64,000 bases of DNA from Gulosibacter sp. 10. GTDB taxonomy: Bacteria > Actinomycetota > Actinomycetes > Actinomycetales > Microbacteriaceae. The stretch lies in assembly GCF_900163695.1 (NCBI RefSeq), contig NZ_FUIC01000037.1, positions 30,010-94,009 of the forward strand, read 5' to 3'. The first letter of the stretch is position 1; each line of letters starts with the position of its first letter. The translations under genes were made by a program, and so were the position numbers. The notes under the pieces are model-generated. The model was not told the origin of the DNA. It worked only from the letters and a program-made list of their open reading frames with translations, and made no database searches. This document shows positions 40,600-49,749 of this stretch, in pieces.

Positions 40600-41964
40600 T
40601 CAACGGGTGGATCGCGAAAGCGGGTCGCCGTCTGCGGCGAACCTGCCGAAGGAGTCTCGACGTCGGACTCGGGATGCCGAGCCGAGGGGCAGCCCTCCCG
40701 CGAGACGCCCAGCGGTGTTAAACTGCGCCCCCTCGAACACAGGGGCGAAGAGCCGCATCTCGCGCTCGGTCGCGCCGAGCGCACGGGCGCGCGCCGGTAT
40801 CGTGCCGGCGGCATCGGCGACCTGGGCCAGCGCCGCTCGCGCGCATTCGAGTGTCATCCGATAGCCGTCCCTCCCCTCGAGGAGCCTTCGCAGGTCTCGT
40901 TCTTCGGGATCGTCCTGGGCGTCGATCGGCGTCGCCTCGGTGATGTCCGGGAACGGGTTGACGTCGAAGACGGGGGACAGATCCCATCCGTCGGGCCCTC
41001 TGAGAAATCCATGGTTCCGTGCATGATCGTCGACGTTGTTGACGAGGACGCTGAACGCGATCCGACGGAACAGCTGCTCGCCCAGACGGTCCATATCGGC
41101 GGTCCCGGCCATCGCCTCCGCAGCGAGCTCCTCGTAGGTGTATGCATCTGCCCGTGCGAGCCCGAGCACCGCGGCCCCGCTCAGATACCCGATTCGCTCG
41201 CCCCCATCCGTGCGGTCGAATCGCCGGAGAAGCGTCACCCCGTATCCTTCGCCGTCCGCCGCCATGTAGCGGATTCGCGGAGTCTCGATCCCGGCATCGG
41301 CGGCAGCCTGCGCGGTCGCCGCCTCCCAGAGCGCGACGTTCCATCGGTCCTCACGGCTGGGCAGCTTGGCGAGCATGAGCGCACCGTCGCCGGTCGATAC
41401 GTTGAACTTCGGCCTTGCGCCGCCCGCGCCCGTGCCCGTCGGAAGCATGCTCAAGGCCTCTTCGGAGAGTTCCTCATCGGCTTCGATGCGGCTGGCGATC
41501 CGCGCGAGCGTCGGTATGAATTCGGTCGAGGCGAGCACCTGGCGAGTTTCGTCATCGCCATCCGTGTCCGGGCTGCCGAAGCGGAGCGCCCCCTGCCTCG
41601 TCCGGTCGGCCAGACGCATCAGGACGTCCAGCTCGGTGAGCTTGCGGAACCGCTCGCCAGCGCTTCGGGCCTTGCGGCGCTCGATCGACTCGATGAGTCG
41701 ACGGCCCCACCGGTCCGGCTGCACGTCTCGAAAGGCGAGGAACACGTCCGTATGCACCGGCGGCGTGTGCAATCCGCCGGTCAGGGGCAGATCCGGCGAC
41801 AAGGGGTAGGCCGACGGATCCGCGAGGTATTCATCGCTGTAGATGAAGGTCATGACCGGTGATCGACGCGGCGGAACCCGCTGCTCCGAGATGACGCCGA
41901 CCGCTACCTCGCGAAGGTCGGGGAGCTGCAGTGTGACCGTGATCGGGTAGTCGGCCGGGCTCAT
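40600..41964 (-). CDS. hipA: HipA-type serine/threonine kinase toxin
   Basis: A 454-residue HipA kinase. The N-subdomain motif SPDLPLTGGLHTPPVHTDVFLAFRDVQPDRWGRRLIE is present. The GTGAGGARPKFNV loop binds nucleotide, ALMLAKLPS carries the ATP-contacting lysine, and NNVDDHARNHGFLRGPDGWDLSPVFDVNP holds the catalytic aspartate/asparagine and the metal-binding aspartate. All kinase elements look intact. HipA of E. coli phosphorylates glutamyl-tRNA synthetase; related kinases hit other tRNA synthetases. It is coupled to hipB by an ATGA overlap and lies downstream of jetC on the same strand, where jetD is normally found. Confidence 0.92.
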   Translation of the reverse strand: MSPADYPITVTLQLPDLREVAVGVISEQRVPPRRSPVMTFIYSDEYLADPSAYPLSPDLPLTGGLHTPPVHTDVFLAFRDVQPDRWGRRLIESIERRKARSAGERFRKLTELDVLMRLADRTRQGALRFGSPDTDGDDETRQVLASTEFIPTLARIASRIEADEELSEEALSMLPTGTGAGGARPKFNVSTGDGALMLAKLPSREDRWNVALWEAATAQAAADAGIETPRIRYMAADGEGYGVTLLRRFDRTDGGERIGYLSGAAVLGLARADAYTYEELAAEAMAGTADMDRLGEQLFRRIAFSVLVNNVDDHARNHGFLRGPDGWDLSPVFDVNPFPDITEATPIDAQDDPEERDLRRLLEGRDGYRMTLECARAALAQVADAAGTIPARARALGATEREMRLFAPVFEGAQFNTAGRLAGGLPLGSASRVRRRDSFGRFAADGDPLSRSTR

Positions 41965-42251
41965 CAGCGGCTCTTCCGCATGTACGCGGCGAGGCGAGCC
42001 CGCCCCTGCTCGGAATTGAGCGGATCAGCGCCTTCGACGACCTGCTCGAGCAGTCCTACCGCACGGAGGATCTCCAGCGCGGAGGCGAGTTCCACATTCT
42101 CGCCGCGTTCGAACTTGCGCAACGTCATCAGGCTCACGCCGGCTCGGGCGGCCGTGGTCTTCGCCGTCATGTGCGTGATCCGGCGCATGAACGCGGTCTG
42201 CTCCCCGAGCGCGGACATGGCGCGCTTGACCGGAGCAGTGCGCTTGTCCAT
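41964..42251 (-). CDS. hipB: HipB-type XRE antitoxin
   Basis: A 95-residue helix-turn-helix protein: MRRITHMTAKTTAARAGVSLMTLRKFERGENVELASALEILRAVGLLEQVVEGADPLNSEQG. The helix AGVSLMTLRKFERGENV is the XRE recognition element. The ATG at 42251 has GGAGG five bases upstream and is preferred to the ATG at 42272, which would place the ribosome site inside the operator. The stop overlaps the hipA start. HipB binds HipA and represses the operon. The start is 101 bp after the jetC stop. Confidence 0.9.
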   Translation of the reverse strand: MDKRTAPVKRAMSALGEQTAFMRRITHMTAKTTAARAGVSLMTLRKFERGENVELASALEILRAVGLLEQVVEGADPLNSEQGRARLAAYMRKSR

Positions 42252-42264
42252 CGATACCTCCAAA

Positions 42265-42284
42265 ACTGCCATGATTCTAGCAGT
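42265..42284. promoter_or_regulatory. HipB operator-like dyad
   Basis: ACTGC (42265-42269) and GCAGT (42280-42284) form an inverted repeat with a 10-base spacer just upstream of hipB, in an AT-rich 60-bp stretch that contrasts with the surrounding GC-rich DNA. This spacing suits a HipB dimer. Confidence 0.6.
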
Positions 42285-42351
42285 ATTACCAATAGAATGA
42301 ATGGTTTATGGCGGAATCCAGGGAATGCCCCGTCATTCGAGAGTGCGCTTC

Positions 42352-45300
42352 TCACTCGGTCGGGCCGACAGCACCGATGACCGCTCCTTCGGCGGCCTTC
42401 CCTCGGTCGCCCTGGCCCTGCGGTTCCGCGAGGCCGACCTTGGGCTTCGCCCAGGAGCGGCCTCGGGTGTCCTTGAGGATGTCGTACTCGACGTCGACGT
42501 GCGGCTCGATCGCGCTGTACTTGTCGTTCGGGGCGCCGATGATGAGCTGGAACCCGAGCCCGCGCCAGGCGCCGATCGCGCGCTTGGTGAAGTGCGCGTC
42601 CGCCTTGATGAGGGCCTCATCGAGGAAGACGGGCGCGTACCGCGGCCGCTCGGCGTCGGCGTCCCCGAGCTGGTAGCGCAGCGCGGCGCCCACGATGAAG
42701 GCGATGAGCTCCTGCGATTCGCCGCCCGACTTCTCCCCGATGTGGTCGTAGAGCGCGGCGTGCGCACCGGTCTCGGCGTGGATCTTCTCGGCGCTCACGC
42801 GCACGTGGTTGCGCACGTCGACGAGGTCGGCGAAGTCGGGGGCGGTGCGGCGGATGCGGTTGATCAGCCGCGCCATGCGCTCGTACGCCTGCTCCCGCCC
42901 GGCGTCGGACTCGGCGCGGTCGATGAGCGCGCGGACCTCCCGCAGGTCCTTCCGGAACCGCCGTCGCACCTCGGACTGGTTCTCGCGCGGCGCGATCTGC
43001 AGCCGGTGCTCGTCGTCGTAGAACGGCAGGTCCTGCATGATCCGGTTCACCGGCTCGATGCGCTCGCGGATCTCGCGGAGCGAGCGGCCGAGCGTCGAGT
43101 CGAGGTTGGTGAGGTCGTTGCCCGACAGCGTGAGCAGGCTGTTCCGCCACTCCGCCTCGAGCTCGTGCAGGCCGCTCGTCTCGAGCTCCTCGAGGATGCG
43201 CTCGAAGTCCTTGAGCGAGTGCTCCGGGTCCGCCCGCAGGTTCGGGTTGGGCCACGTGTCGAGGAACGTCTCGAGCGTGCGCCGGAGGCTCCCGCGCTGC
43301 TCCTCGAGCGTGTCCTGCGCGGCGCGCCGGTCCTCTTCGAGCCGTTTGGAGGCGTGCTCGAGCGCCGCGTCGAAGCGGGTCAGGCGGTCGGCGCGCCCCT
43401 CCTGCGCCGCGTGCTCGGCCGGGGCGAAGCGCTCGTGCAGATAGGCGGCCTGCGCCTCGGTGAGCTCGCGCCCCGCCGCCTCGGCCTCCTCGAGCGCGAT
43501 CTGGGCCTCGTCGACCGCGTCGGTGATGGCGGCCCACTGCTCGGCGACGCGCTCCTGCTCGCCCTTGGCCCGGCCGGTGGCCTCCTGCAGCCGCGTCGTC
43601 TTCGCCTTGAGCTCGGCGATCTGCCGCTGCAGCGCCGCGATCTCGGGGCTGCCGGCCGTGATCTCGTCGATGATGCCCCGCCAGCGGCCCCGCTCGCGCT
43701 CGACCGAGGCGACGTCGACCTCCTCCCACGTGAGGGAGGCGACGAGCCGGTGGGCGGTCTGCCGCGCGTCCTGCGCATCGAGCTCGGCCACGGCCTCCGC
43801 CTCGGCGCGCTCCGCGGTCGCGACCTCTGCCTCGACGCCGCGGATCTCGGCGTCGAGCTCGGCCTGCCTGCGCCGGCTCGAGAATCCGAGCACGTTGCGC
43901 CCGCCGTGCCCGCCGTGGGCGCCGCGGCCGCCCTGCGAGACCTGCCCGGTGATCGTGAGCGCCTTCTGATGCCGCGGGAGGTGCTCGGAGGCGTCGACGC
44001 AGACGAATCCGAACTGCTGCTCGAGGCGCTCCTGCAGCCAGCCGGTGAACTCGCCCTCGCGGTAGTCGAGGCGCCCCGGCAGCCGGAGCGGATCGAGGTC
44101 CCGCCGACCGGCGAGATCGGTGCGGGCGCCCTCGTAGCGCAGCCGCACGGGCGTGCGCACCGCCTCGATGGCGCGGCGGAAGTCGTCGAGCCGCGCGGCG
44201 TCGATGAGCAGCGTGGTCGCGAATCCGCCGAGCGCCAGGTTGAAGGCCTCCCGCCAGGGCTCGAACTCCGTGCGCACCTCGATGAGCTCGCCGACGAACG
44301 GCAGCGACTCCGCCGGGATGCCCGCCGCGCGGGCCAGCTCCTCTCGGGCCTCGTGCAGGCGGCCCGGGATGTTGTCCTCCCGCCGCTCCGCGAGCCGGCG
44401 CTCGCCCTCGAGCTCCTCGCGGCGCTGCCGGAGCCGCCGCGCGGTGCCGCGCGCCTCCGAGTACGCCTCGAGCAGCGCGGTCTTCGCGTCGCGGTCGGCG
44501 AGCGCGGCGCGCGCCCGGTCCGCGAGCGCCGCGAACTCCCGGGCGGAGCCGATCTCCTCGTCGAGGCACGCGATGCCCTCGTCGAGGCGGGCGCGCTGCT
44601 CGCGCGTCTCGGCGAGGCGGCGCTCGACCTGGGCGAGCTCGCGCTCGGCGGTGTCGAGGCGGTCGCCGCCGGAGTTCCGGAGCACCTCGACGCGCCCTTC
44701 GCGCTCGGATTCCGCGGCGTTCGCCGCCGCGAGGCGCGCCCGCACCTCGGCGTCGGCGGCGCGCTTGCGCTCCGCGAGTTCGGCCTCCGCGGCGCGCAGC
44801 AGTTCGAGCCGCCGCCCGGACCGCCACAGCGCGGCGAGCGAGCCGGGGTCCGAGAAGCGGCCGATCTCGTCGAGCAGCCGCAGCCGTTCGCCGGCCTCCT
44901 CGATCCTCGCGCGCATCTCGCGGATGGGCAGCAGGGTCCGCACCTGCCGCTGCGCGGCGACCATGCGCGTCCGCGTGCCCTCGAGCTCGTCGAAGTGCGC
45001 GACCACGGCGTCCGCCGTGGCCATCGTCTCGGGCTCCTCGAGCACCATCCGCTTGTAGAGCTCGTCCACGGTGGTGATCTGCTGGCCGGCCTGGATCCTG
45101 GCGAGCAGGCTCATCGCCTTGGCGCCGGCGCCCGCGGCGCCGATGCCGAGCACCGAGTGGATGCGCGCGAGGAACTCGCGGTCGGTGGGCATCGTCTCGA
45201 GCCCGGCGGCGCGCACCGCGGCGTCCGAGAGCCGCTGCCCGGCGGCGCGTTCGAGCGCGCCGAGGTCGAAGTCGCCGTGCACGACGCCGCGCACCTTGAC

Positions 45301-45771
45301 CGCGTCCTCGAGCACCCGCGCGGCGGCGGGGAGGTACCAGGCGCGCACGGCGGTGAAGCGCGAGCCGTCGTGGTCGATCCAGGTCATGGCCACGGCGGTC
45401 CACGTGTCCTCGCCGTCGCCGCGCAGCACCCGCACCTGCGTGCCGTCGTCGGTGCGCGACTCGTCGAGCTTGCCGCGGCCGTAGGAGAGGATGTTGCGCT
45501 GCTCCTCGCCGCGCGGGCGGCCCGTGACGCCGCCGTTCGAGGCGCCGTTGAAGGGCGTGGTGTGCGGCATCATCAGCGCGATGTACGCGTCCATGAGCGT
45601 GGACTTGCCCGAGCCGGAGCCGCCGCACAGCAGCGTCGCGGTCGGCGAGAAGCGCACGCGGTGGGCGCCGTCGTAGCCGCCCCAGTTGACGAGCTGCAGC
45701 TCGTCGGCGAGCCACTGCTGCCCGCGGGATTCGGCGGGGATGAGCCCGAAGAGTGTGTCGAGCATGGTCAT
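42352..45771 (-). CDS. jetC: Wadjet JetC: SMC/MukB-like ATPase
   Basis: A 1139-residue SMC-like motor. Walker A is GGSGSGKST at about residues 50-58, close to the N-terminus. Two long heptad-rich coiled-coil regions (about 290-520 and 640-930) flank a central hinge/toprim-like section ([34 protein letters not shown]). The ABC signature SGGESQE is at about 1015-1021 and Walker B PVFLDE at about 1047-1052. This is the JetC/MksB architecture of type I Wadjet, which extrudes DNA loops and restricts small circular plasmids. The start overlaps the jetB stop (ATGA). The stop at 42352 is followed by hipBA, not by jetD. Confidence 0.93.
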   Translation of the reverse strand: MTMLDTLFGLIPAESRGQQWLADELQLVNWGGYDGAHRVRFSPTATLLCGGSGSGKSTLMDAYIALMMPHTTPFNGASNGGVTGRPRGEEQRNILSYGRGKLDESRTDDGTQVRVLRGDGEDTWTAVAMTWIDHDGSRFTAVRAWYLPAAARVLEDAVKVRGVVHGDFDLGALERAAGQRLSDAAVRAAGLETMPTDREFLARIHSVLGIGAAGAGAKAMSLLARIQAGQQITTVDELYKRMVLEEPETMATADAVVAHFDELEGTRTRMVAAQRQVRTLLPIREMRARIEEAGERLRLLDEIGRFSDPGSLAALWRSGRRLELLRAAEAELAERKRAADAEVRARLAAANAAESEREGRVEVLRNSGGDRLDTAERELAQVERRLAETREQRARLDEGIACLDEEIGSAREFAALADRARAALADRDAKTALLEAYSEARGTARRLRQRREELEGERRLAERREDNIPGRLHEAREELARAAGIPAESLPFVGELIEVRTEFEPWREAFNLALGGFATTLLIDAARLDDFRRAIEAVRTPVRLRYEGARTDLAGRRDLDPLRLPGRLDYREGEFTGWLQERLEQQFGFVCVDASEHLPRHQKALTITGQVSQGGRGAHGGHGGRNVLGFSSRRRQAELDAEIRGVEAEVATAERAEAEAVAELDAQDARQTAHRLVASLTWEEVDVASVERERGRWRGIIDEITAGSPEIAALQRQIAELKAKTTRLQEATGRAKGEQERVAEQWAAITDAVDEAQIALEEAEAAGRELTEAQAAYLHERFAPAEHAAQEGRADRLTRFDAALEHASKRLEEDRRAAQDTLEEQRGSLRRTLETFLDTWPNPNLRADPEHSLKDFERILEELETSGLHELEAEWRNSLLTLSGNDLTNLDSTLGRSLREIRERIEPVNRIMQDLPFYDDEHRLQIAPRENQSEVRRRFRKDLREVRALIDRAESDAGREQAYERMARLINRIRRTAPDFADLVDVRNHVRVSAEKIHAETGAHAALYDHIGEKSGGESQELIAFIVGAALRYQLGDADAERPRYAPVFLDEALIKADAHFTKRAIGAWRGLGFQLIIGAPNDKYSAIEPHVDVEYDILKDTRGRSWAKPKVGLAEPQGQGDRGKAAEGAVIGAVGPTE

Positions 45772-46613
45772 CGGGCGGCACCTCCGCGGGCGTGGTGAGT
45801 CGCGGCGGGGGCCGCTCGGGGGTCGTCGTCGGGGTCGTCGGGCGCGGCGTCGAGGCCGTCGGAGGCGGCGCCGGGATCGTCGGGTGCCGCCCCGGGGTCT
45901 TCGGCCGGCGTTCCGGCGGCCTCCGACCCGTCCGCGGGAGCCGCCGGCAGCGCGCCGCCGGTGCGGGCCTGCTCGCGCAGCCACTCGTCGAGCGCTCGGA
46001 GCCGGTCGGCGCTCAGCACGATCTCCACGAGCGGGCTGATGCGGTAGCGGCCCTCGGACTCCTCGTCCACGATGCCCTCCTGGCGCAGCCGCGCGAGCGC
46101 GCCGCGGATCATCCGCTGGCGGCGGGCAAGGTCGCCGTCGGCGCCCGTGAAGTAGGTGAGCACGGTCTGCTCGACCTCCTCGACGTCGACGCGCGCGGCG
46201 GGCTCCCCCGCCGTGGATTCGCGCTGGTACACCGTGCGCAGGTAGACGAGCACGAGCGTCTCGGCGCGGGAGTAGGCCTCGTCGCGGAGCAGGATGGGCA
46301 CGTCGAGCTCGTCGGAGCGCACCTGCTGCTTGTAGGCGACGCCGCGCTCGGAGTCGACCACGAGCCGGACGAACAGGTCGTGCAGCCGGGACTCGATCAC
46401 CTGCTGGTGCTCCATGAGCACGGTCCAGTCGTCCCGGTTGCGGTCGGCGAGCAGGAAGCGGCGCTGCAGCAGGCGCACGAGCACGCGGCGCACCTCGGGG
46501 TCGAGCACGCCGCGGTCGCCCGCGAAGCACTCGGCGGGGTCGTGCTCCATCGCGACGGCCTCGATGAAGGGATCGTGCTCGGCCGGCTCGGGGCGGTCGA
46601 TCTGGTCGTTCAT
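45768..46613 (-). CDS. jetB: Wadjet JetB: MksE-like kleisin partner (DUF4194)
   Basis: A 281-residue protein of the DUF4194/JetB family: [111 protein letters not shown] gives the tandem winged-helix part that bridges JetA and the JetC heads. The C-terminal 70 residues are a Pro/Ala/Asp-rich, probably disordered tail ([16 protein letters not shown]). It overlaps both neighbours by four bases (ATGA), so the three subunits are translated together. Confidence 0.92.
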   Translation of the reverse strand: MNDQIDRPEPAEHDPFIEAVAMEHDPAECFAGDRGVLDPEVRRVLVRLLQRRFLLADRNRDDWTVLMEHQQVIESRLHDLFVRLVVDSERGVAYKQQVRSDELDVPILLRDEAYSRAETLVLVYLRTVYQRESTAGEPAARVDVEEVEQTVLTYFTGADGDLARRQRMIRGALARLRQEGIVDEESEGRYRISPLVEIVLSADRLRALDEWLREQARTGGALPAAPADGSEAAGTPAEDPGAAPDDPGAASDGLDAAPDDPDDDPRAAPAATHHARGGAAR

Positions 46614-48100
46614 GCGGTCGGCTCTTCCGGGGTGTCGGTGTGCGGGGATGCGGTGCGGGCGCTCACGGCGCCGAAGGCGAAGCGGCGCACGGTGCCGTCG
46701 GGGCGGCGCGCCTCCACGACCGAGATGCCCTCGTCCTCGGCCATGCCGTTGCGGTGGGCGATCTCGAGCAGGCCGAGCAGGTCCACGGGGCGGCGCGCAT
46801 CCTCCGCCACGCCCTCGAAGGCCGAGGCGAGGTCGAAGCGCTCGCCGCCGAGGCCGGCGACGTACTCCTCGAGCTCCCGATAATAGGGCCCGCCCCAGGC
46901 GCGGGTGTCGGCGTCGAGGAACTCGGCCTCCTCGTCCCGGCGCAGCGGCGCGGGCGCGCTGGGCGGCCGCGGGTCGCTGAGCGACTGCCGCAGGTGCCCC
47001 ACGTTCGCGGTCGGGAGGCTGCGGAGCGGCTCGACGGCGGCGTTGCCCCTCGCATCCTGCATCCACGTCTGCAGGCCGGACATGACGTTGCGCAGCAGGT
47101 CGTCGACCTCGCGGTCGCGGGCGGGGTCGTGGGTGCGCACCTGCGCGGTGATGACGTGGGAGGCGCGGCGCTGCGCGGTGAGCACCTCCTGCACGCCCTG
47201 CTCGACGCGCTTCGCGATGGCCTCGAGCTCGCGGCGCTGCTCGACGCGCAGGTGGCGGGCGAAGGGCAGGGCGAGGAGCGTGCCGAGCTGGTCCGTGAGG
47301 CGGTCGATGTGCTCGGGGTCACCGATGAGCTTTAGGGCGCCGGCGAAGGCGCGGCCCTCCGGGGTGGCCTCCATGACGTGCTGCCCGCGGTGGAGGTACT
47401 CGCGGAGCACCTCGCCGGCTGGGCGCACGTCGCGGCGCAGCTCCGAGACCACGTCGCGCTGCATCGCGTTGATGGATTCGGCGACGCGGGCGAAGTCGGC
47501 GGGCAGCTCGCGCGAGAGGTGCAGCACGTTCTCGGCCTCCTCGAGCAGCCGGTCGTCCTCGAGGGGCTCGACCTCTCCCCTGCCGAGGCGCTCGATCTCG
47601 GCGTCGATGGCGTCGCGCTCGGCCCGCAGCCGCGCGATCCGCCGCTCGGGGTCGGTCTCGGCGTGCTGCGAGAGCTGCTCCACGGATTCGAGGAGGGTGC
47701 GCACGCGCGAGCGCGACACCTTCGCGCGGCCGGCGCCCGAGCGGCCGACGATCTCGAGGGCGCCGACGGCCTGCGCCGAGAGGCGGTAGACCTCGACGCC
47801 GTCGTCGATCTGCGGCACGAGCCAGCCCACGCGCACCCAGTAGCGGCAGATCTCGCGGCCGGTGCCGGCGGGGAGCCCGCGGTCGTCCTCGTCGTAGCCC
47901 GCGGCACGGAGCTCTTCGGCGACGTCGCCGACCTCGACGTGCGCGTCCGAGATCGCCACCGTGGGCCGCTCCGGGGTGAAGATGAGCGAGAGCGCGGCGA
48001 CGACGAACGGCGCGTACCGGCCGTGCAGCAGGTCGAGCGTCGGATTCTTGAACGCCGCCGCTGCACGCTGATAGGCGGCCTCCGCACGCGAGGTGGTCAT
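46610..48100 (-). CDS. jetA: Wadjet JetA: MksF-like kleisin (DUF3375)
   Basis: A 496-residue DUF3375/JetA protein. [55 protein letters not shown] opens the family's N-terminal winged helix. A long helical middle ([38 protein letters not shown]) and the [46 protein letters not shown] segment follow, then a C-terminal domain. It is the kleisin that closes the JetC ring. First gene of the operon, start at 48100. The DNA around its start is duplicated in decayed form at 49631-49719. Confidence 0.93.
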   Translation of the reverse strand: MTTSRAEAAYQRAAAAFKNPTLDLLHGRYAPFVVAALSLIFTPERPTVAISDAHVEVGDVAEELRAAGYDEDDRGLPAGTGREICRYWVRVGWLVPQIDDGVEVYRLSAQAVGALEIVGRSGAGRAKVSRSRVRTLLESVEQLSQHAETDPERRIARLRAERDAIDAEIERLGRGEVEPLEDDRLLEEAENVLHLSRELPADFARVAESINAMQRDVVSELRRDVRPAGEVLREYLHRGQHVMEATPEGRAFAGALKLIGDPEHIDRLTDQLGTLLALPFARHLRVEQRRELEAIAKRVEQGVQEVLTAQRRASHVITAQVRTHDPARDREVDDLLRNVMSGLQTWMQDARGNAAVEPLRSLPTANVGHLRQSLSDPRPPSAPAPLRRDEEAEFLDADTRAWGGPYYRELEEYVAGLGGERFDLASAFEGVAEDARRPVDLLGLLEIAHRNGMAEDEGISVVEARRPDGTVRRFAFGAVSARTASPHTDTPEEPTA

Positions 48101-48148
48101 CCCTCAAGGCTATCCCGCGCATCCGACGCGGCGCGCGCGGCGGTTGAC
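48049..48148. repeat. direct repeat copy 1, covering the jetA start
   Basis: This segment and 49631-49719 share a 19-base identical block at one end (TGAACGCCGCCGCTGCACG), a matching middle (GGCGGCC... CCGCACGCGAGG... GGTC) and a 21-base identical block at the other end (48128-48148). Copy 1 encodes the first 17 codons of jetA and its upstream region. Confidence 0.85.
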
Positions 48149-48231
48149 AGGGATGTTCCGGTGGAGATCCGGCGCAGTGCAGGAGTTCTCCGAACCGGAG
48201 ACGTCGGCGCCTGCCCCGGCCGTCGCGGCGG

Positions 48232-48747
48232 CTATGCGCCTGCGCCCTGTTCGCGCAGCCACGCGCGGATTCGGCGGCGGGCGTTGGCGTAGGGCGAGGA
48301 GGTGTTGAGCTGGATCATCCGCCCCGCTGTGTACTTGCCGTACCAGGGAGCTCCGTAGAGCTCATCGTCGTCGAGCCCCGCGACGAGGACGACGACGCCC
48401 CTCTCGGCCCGTGCGAAGCGCTCGAGCAGCTCCCGCCAGGTCAGATCGGCGTACTCGCGGTAGAAGTGCTGGGCGAGGTCGCCGAGCTCGTTCCAGCCGA
48501 ACCCGGGCGCCGGAAATTCGGGCTCGACGCCGCGACGGCGCTGCTCGTGCCAGGAGAGCACGAGTTCGTTCCAGCCGATCAGGTAGGACACCAGGTCGGC
48601 AGGACTCATTTCGGTGCCGGCCTTGTGACCGGGCAGCGCCGCCTCGCGCGCTCGCTCCTCGGGGACGCGGGCGAGGTCCCCCGCGAGCTTCTCGTATCCG
48701 TCCTCGATCGCGTGCAGCAGCTCGCTCTTGGTCCGCGGAACGGCCAT
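48232..48747 (-). CDS. ClbS/DfsB-like four-helix protein
   Basis: A 171-residue protein of the ClbS/DfsB (DUF1706) family, a DinB-like four-helix bundle. MAVPRTKSELLHAIEDGYEKLAGDLARVPEERAREAALPGHKAGTEMSPADLVSYLIGWNELVLSWHEQRRRG is the characteristic opening, and PGFGWNELGDLAQHFYREYADLTWRELLERF the second conserved half. ClbS itself hydrolyses the genotoxin colibactin as self-protection; other members have no known substrate. It lies in the 1.5-kb block bounded by direct repeats and is on the same strand as jetA, but separated by 131 bp. Confidence 0.88.
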   Translation of the reverse strand: MAVPRTKSELLHAIEDGYEKLAGDLARVPEERAREAALPGHKAGTEMSPADLVSYLIGWNELVLSWHEQRRRGVEPEFPAPGFGWNELGDLAQHFYREYADLTWRELLERFARAERGVVVLVAGLDDDELYGAPWYGKYTAGRMIQLNTSSPYANARRRIRAWLREQGAGA

Positions 48748-49138
48748 GGGGTCTCCTCACGACGCGCACAGCCCATGTCCCGGGTTCGGGAGTCCCGGCG
48801 ATGGTATTCGCCACGGGATCAGCCGCTGTCCGCCGTCTCGTGGAGCATCGTATTGCACCGGTGCGGGAGCGGCGCCCGGACGCATGACCGCTCCCGGGCG
48901 TCGGCGTTCCCGAAGCCGTGGACTCGCCGAGATCCGCATCGTGAAGCCGAATCGGATGAGTGCGGTCCGGACGATCCGATCGCCGCGCCAAGGCCCGCTT
49001 CGAGCATCCTTGCGCTCGTGGCGGCCTCGGGCGAGACTGCACTCAGATCGGCCCGATGTCCGCATCGGTCGGCCCTGATTCGTGGAGGGGCGTTTCTCGG
49101 CGCCTCGCCGCGAGAACAGCCTGTTGGAGGAAATGGAT
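48748..49138. other. 391-bp gap without a recognised gene
   Basis: Between the divergent clbS-like and glutathione peroxidase genes. Several short frames exist on both strands, but none gives a family-like protein and all are arginine-rich, as expected from non-coding high-GC DNA. It must hold the promoters for both genes. No convincing palindrome was seen. Confidence 0.5.
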
Positions 49139-49633
49139 ATGACGGATCTCGATACGAGCTCGGTCACGATGCTGGACGGTCGGCAGACGACGTTCGGCGA
49201 ACTGGCGGATGGGCGGGTCGTCCTCGTGGTGAATGTGGCCTCCCGGTGCGGGCTCGCGCCGCAATACGAGCAGCTGGAGGAGTTGCAGCGGCGCTACGCC
49301 GAACGAGGATTCACGGTGATCGGCTTTCCCAGCAACCAGTTCCTGCAGGAGCTGCGCTCCTCCGAGGCGATCGCCGACTACTGCTCGACCACGTGGGGAG
49401 TGACCTTCCCGATGACCGAGAAGGTGCGGGTCAATGGGAAGAACGCGCACCCGGTGTATCGACAGCTGACCGCGCATCCCGATGCGGAGGGCAAGGCGGG
49501 CAGGGTCGCATGGAACTTCGAGAAATTCCTCGTGCATCCCGACGGGCGGGTGAGGCGATTCCGGCCGCGCACGGCTCCCGATGCCCCGGAGATCATCCGC
49601 GCCATCGAGGAGTGGACTGCGGTTCCTTCCTGA
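49139..49633 (+). CDS. glutathione peroxidase family protein (thioredoxin-type)
   Basis: A 164-residue thiol peroxidase. The peroxidatic cysteine is Cys37 in NVASRCGLAPQYEQLEELQ. Asn and Gln of the active site appear in GFPSNQF (residues 62-68) and Trp in WNFEKFLVHPDG. The usual FPCNQFGGQEP is here FPSNQFLQELRSSEA, so the second motif cysteine is Ser65 and the QEP part is changed, though Cys82 (ADYC) is near. The start at 49139 has GGAGG eight bases upstream. The stop lies in direct repeat copy 2. It probably reduces lipid or organic hydroperoxides using thioredoxin. Confidence 0.88.
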   Translation: MTDLDTSSVTMLDGRQTTFGELADGRVVLVVNVASRCGLAPQYEQLEELQRRYAERGFTVIGFPSNQFLQELRSSEAIADYCSTTWGVTFPMTEKVRVNGKNAHPVYRQLTAHPDAEGKAGRVAWNFEKFLVHPDGRVRRFRPRTAPDAPEIIRAIEEWTAVPS

Positions 49634-49719
49634 ACGCCGCCGCTGCACGACGGCGGGCGGCCCCGCACGCGAGGCGGTCGATCTTCGCGGGCGCCCCGGC
49701 GGCGCGCGCGGCGGTTGAC
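49631..49719. repeat. direct repeat copy 2, decayed copy of the jetA start
   Basis: It matches 48049-48148 in the same orientation. The part aligned to the jetA start codon reads TCGACC instead of ATGACC, and an indel breaks the frame, so it cannot encode JetA. It begins inside the glutathione peroxidase stop codon and ends 30 bp before the membrane-protein gene at 49750. Confidence 0.85.
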
Positions 49720-49749
49720 CGGGCCCTGCCGGGACGGGAGCATGAGGGC

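Noticed and set aside
42167..42355. A GTG-started 62-residue frame overlapping the jetC stop, tested as a possible jetD remnant
   Set aside because: The sequence [25 protein letters not shown] shows no JetD features, and it runs through the hipB promoter and start in the wrong frame.
42301..45798. A 1165-residue open frame on the plus strand opposite jetC
   Set aside because: It is the antisense shadow of the GC-rich, coiled-coil jetC gene. The protein is Leu/Arg/Gly-rich without any domain, and jetC on the other strand has intact Walker and signature motifs.
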